DNA from: Polyangiaceae bacterium
GTDB lineage: Bacteria > Myxococcota_A > Polyangia > Polyangiales > Polyangiaceae
Direction of reading: 5' to 3'
Length of the DNA stretch: 64,000 nt
Assembly: GCA_016719945.1 (NCBI GenBank)
Contig: JADJYE010000031.1
Location: 124,001 to 188,000 of the forward strand
Part shown: positions 62,094 to 64,000 of the stretch, piece by piece
Position numbering within the stretch: position 1 is the first letter of the stretch
Layout of the letters: every line of letters starts with the position of its first letter
Notes under the pieces: generated by a model
Seen by the model: only the letters and a program-made list of their open reading frames with translations
What the model was told of the DNA's origin: nothing
Databases searched by the model: none
Program-made: the position numbers and the translations under genes

Positions 62094-63567
62094 ATGGAAT
62101 CGAACAAGTGGATGGGGTCAGTCCTCGCGCTCTCGGCCCTCATCGTCGGCTGCGCGACGGGCGGGGGCGGTTCTCCGCCAGCTCCTCCCACGACGACGAG
62201 CTGCATGCTCCCGCCCTCGGCCACGAACCTCTTTCAAGAGGCCATGGTCGAGATGGCTCAGCTCGATCGCGTGCCCGACGGGTGGACCCCCGAGAAGTGC
62301 CTGGCCGTGGCGGAGATGTTCCTCGACGCTGCAGCGGCGCATGACCGGCCTTTCTCCGAGGCGACCTACAACGCGGGGGTGAGCCATCAGCGCTGCAACG
62401 ACCTCGCGGCGGCGCGAAAGCTCTACGAGCAGGTGCTGCACGACGACCCCAAGTTCCATCGGCTCGCGTGCAGCTCGTGCGGCTCCGAGCTCGCCGGGTC
62501 CGGCGGTCAGGCGGTCGATACGGCCATCGCAGAGCTGGAGCGCGCCGTGCAGGACTCGCATTTTCAGAACGTCGAGGCCCTGGTCGAGCTCGCGCGGGCG
62601 TTGATGCAGCGTCGAGGCGAGACGCCGCACGCCGACGGGTCGAACGACCTCGAGCGGGCAAAGCGCAACTTGCAGCGCGCGCTCGCCGTCGATGACGCGT
62701 TCATGCCCGCGTTCAACCAGCTGGCCCTCTACTACCTCGAGCGCGCGAAAGAGAGCGCGGGGGACGACTCGCGAACCGTCTCTCGTGGGGCCGCGAAGAA
62801 GCTCGACGCGCAGGCGATCGATCTCGCGCTGCTCGTCGCGTCCCAGGCGATCCGCAAGGATCCAAACTACGCGCCGATCCACAACACCGCAGGGCTCCTC
62901 TACGTCTACGCGGGGGACCTCAACAGCGCCGTCCGTCGCTTCGACACGGCGCGGAAGCTCGACGGGCGCTTCTTCGAGGCGAACATGAACTTCGCCTCGG
63001 TGAACATGATGTTCCGCGGCTTCGCCGCGGCGGAGGGGGCGTATCGCGCAGCGCTCGCGCAGCGCCCTGGCGACTACGACGCGCACCTTGGGCTGGCGCT
63101 CGCGCTGCGCGCGCAGATCGACGCCGCGTCCGACCAAGACCCCAAGCTGTCTGAGGCCGAGTCGCTCATCAACAAGGCGAAGGCCCTCGATGCCAAGCGC
63201 CCCGAGGCCCACTTCAACCACGCCATCCTGACGCACGAGTTCAAGGCGCGCGGGGGGAGCGACTCGGTGGCTGCGCTGGAGGAGGCGATCGGGCACTTCA
63301 GGAGTTCGTGAAGCGCGCACAGGCAGACCCGAGCTCGCGGCGGCGGTGGATGACGTCCTCGCCGTCCCCACTGCAGAGGATCGCGACTGCATGGGCGCGA
63401 AAGCCAAAGGTACGCCGGGCTGCAAGCGCGGTCGCATCTTCGATCTACAGGATGAGATCGCGTTCCTGAAGGAGAGCCAGACCGAGCAACGGAGGCTCGC
63501 CGAAGAGGCCAAGACCCGCGCCGCCCTCGACGAAGCGCTAAGCGGCGGTGACCTCACCCCTCTGTGA
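62094..63567 (+). CDS. Second GltE/AglT-like TPR lipoprotein, C-terminus frameshifted
   Basis: Tandem paralog of gltE. ATG 62094 (GAGGCAAG upstream), lipobox LIVGC (Cys about 20). The TPR body follows copy 1 closely: YNAGVSHQRCNDLAAARKLY, AFNQLALYYLERAK, IHNTAGLLYVYAGDLNSAV, DAHLGLALALRAQ. The frame stops at 63311 within EEAIGHF. Adding one base at 63299/63300 and one near 63323 restores FQEFVKRAQGRPELAAAVDDVLAVP and the end CMGAKAKGTPGCKRGRIFDL, to 63567, about 491 residues. The two deletions may be assembly errors or early decay of a duplicate. Confidence 0.8.
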
Positions 63568-63870
63568 GGTGCGGCGCCCAGAAAAACATCGGAACTTCGC
63601 CCGGCGACCCAATGTCTTTGAAGCTGTTGGGTCGACTTGTTTCACCAGGGGTCCCGCTCCGGGAGGCTCGGTCGAAGTTCTCGGCGCCGAGGTGATTGAC
63701 GGGCCTTCTGCACGGCCCGTACAATGCCACTGCAATGAGGGCTTCGGCCTCTCAGCAAAGGAACGCGTGCACGCGTCAGCGTGAACGCGACAAGATCCCT
63801 GCCGCGGTCCCTGGCGCTGGGGCGATTGGTTGTGTCGCGCATGAACGCGACGAAAAGAGGAGTTTTCTCC
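63568..63870. promoter_or_regulatory. Intergenic region with hairpins and a promoter
   Basis: 303 bp, no ORF of normal composition. Contents: a hairpin over the end of the second gltE (ACCTCAC 63551-63557 with GTGAGGT 63564-63570), a hairpin with perfect 8-bp arms CGACCCAA/TTGGGTCG (63605-63612, 63627-63634), a good promoter at 63696-63725, a direct repeat TGAACGCGAC (63782-63791, 63842-63851) and a small inverted repeat GTCGCG/CGCGAC (63834-63851) shortly before the Shine-Dalgarno of the next gene. Confidence 0.55.
63696..63725 (+). promoter_or_regulatory. Strong sigma-70-type promoter with an inverted repeat in the spacer
   Basis: TTGACG (63696-63701) and TACAAT (63720-63725), 18-bp spacer; each matches consensus at five of six positions. 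A perfect 7-bp inverted repeat ACGGGCC/GGCCCGT (63699-63705, 63714-63720) fills the spacer, an operator-like placement. The leader to ATG 63871 is about 140 nt. Confidence 0.65.
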
Positions 63871-64000
63871 ATGAAGAAGTCGACCCGGAAGGCGTTCGTA
63901 TCGATCGTGATCATGGGTGCTTGCGCGATGTTGAGCTCCACGGCTTTCGCGCAGGACGTGAAATCGACCGACTCCGATGGCGGCTACGGCTACGAGTTCT
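63871..64000 (+). CDS. Start of an exported protein, truncated by window end
   Basis: ATG 63871 with AAGAGGAG at 8 nt. 43 codons are visible: a signal peptide (MKKSTRKAFVSIVIMGACAM...) with cleavage expected after STAFA, then an acidic, Gly/Tyr-rich mature start (DSDGGYGYEF). Too short to assign. It has its own strong promoter and follows the gliding genes, so it may belong to the same machinery. Confidence 0.7.
   Translation, partial: MKKSTRKAFVSIVIMGACAMLSSTAFAQDVKSTDSDGGYGYEF

Overview
The window looks like a piece of a Myxococcota genome, most likely of the Polyangia/Polyangiales type. It has very high GC and dense packing. It carries eukaryote-like Ser/Thr kinases with N-terminal zinc ribbons and many Cys- or Gly-rich lipoproteins. 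It also has a TIGR02147-type protein, paired outer-membrane beta-barrels, and a block of TPR proteins that matches the gliding-motility (Glt) machinery of Myxococcus. No rRNA, tRNA, CRISPR array, transposase or phage gene was seen.

Layout. 0-16 kb: a truncated secreted met-zincin, a Cys-rich lipoprotein, two large kinases separated by a SUKH protein and an App1-like phosphatase, a CaiB-type CoA transferase coupled to a lipoprotein, a TIGR02147 protein and a Gly-rich lipoprotein. 16.5-26 kb: an SCP2 protein divergent from a biotin carboxylase, then xseA-aroE (4-bp overlap), a triheme cytochrome c, and kamD-kamE for a B12/PLP lysine 5,6-aminomutase (4-bp overlap). A DUF4388/J-domain protein converges on kamE. 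26-35 kb: a Cys-rich lipoprotein, metG, an SDR dehydrogenase, a TonB-like protein, a membrane protein, and ctaB-sco1 for aa3-type cytochrome oxidase assembly. 35-45 kb (minus strand): a divergent kinase joined to a sigma-54 activator. It is preceded by a run of genes that reads HEAT protein, YbjN-like protein, outer-membrane beta-barrel, 13-heme cytochrome c, 84-aa protein and monoheme lipoprotein. This run looks like a porin-cytochrome electron conduit. 45-54 kb: two beta-barrel proteins, ftsY, a surface-type protein with Ig/CarboxypepD-like domains, a HEAT protein, a HAMP protein, yraN and a Cys-rich lipoprotein. 54.7-64 kb: gltC-gltD-gltE-like genes, a terminator, a second gltE copy, and the start of a further exported protein.

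Sequence quality matters for reading this window. At least seven genes that are otherwise well conserved are broken by one- or two-base indels or by one in-frame TAG: biotin carboxylase, metG, sco1, the kinase/sigma-54 gene, a HEAT protein, an Ig-like protein and the second gltE. In each case the protein resumes in another frame (or past the stop) exactly where the family continues. Several breaks lie in short C or G runs. Uncorrected assembly errors are therefore the first explanation; true decay is possible for the gltE duplicate.

The most interesting biology is the porin/13-heme cytochrome operon next to a kinase/sigma-54 regulator, the duplicated gltE within a compact gliding cluster, the orphan kamDE pair, and a nested palindromic element at 8.25-8.39 kb.
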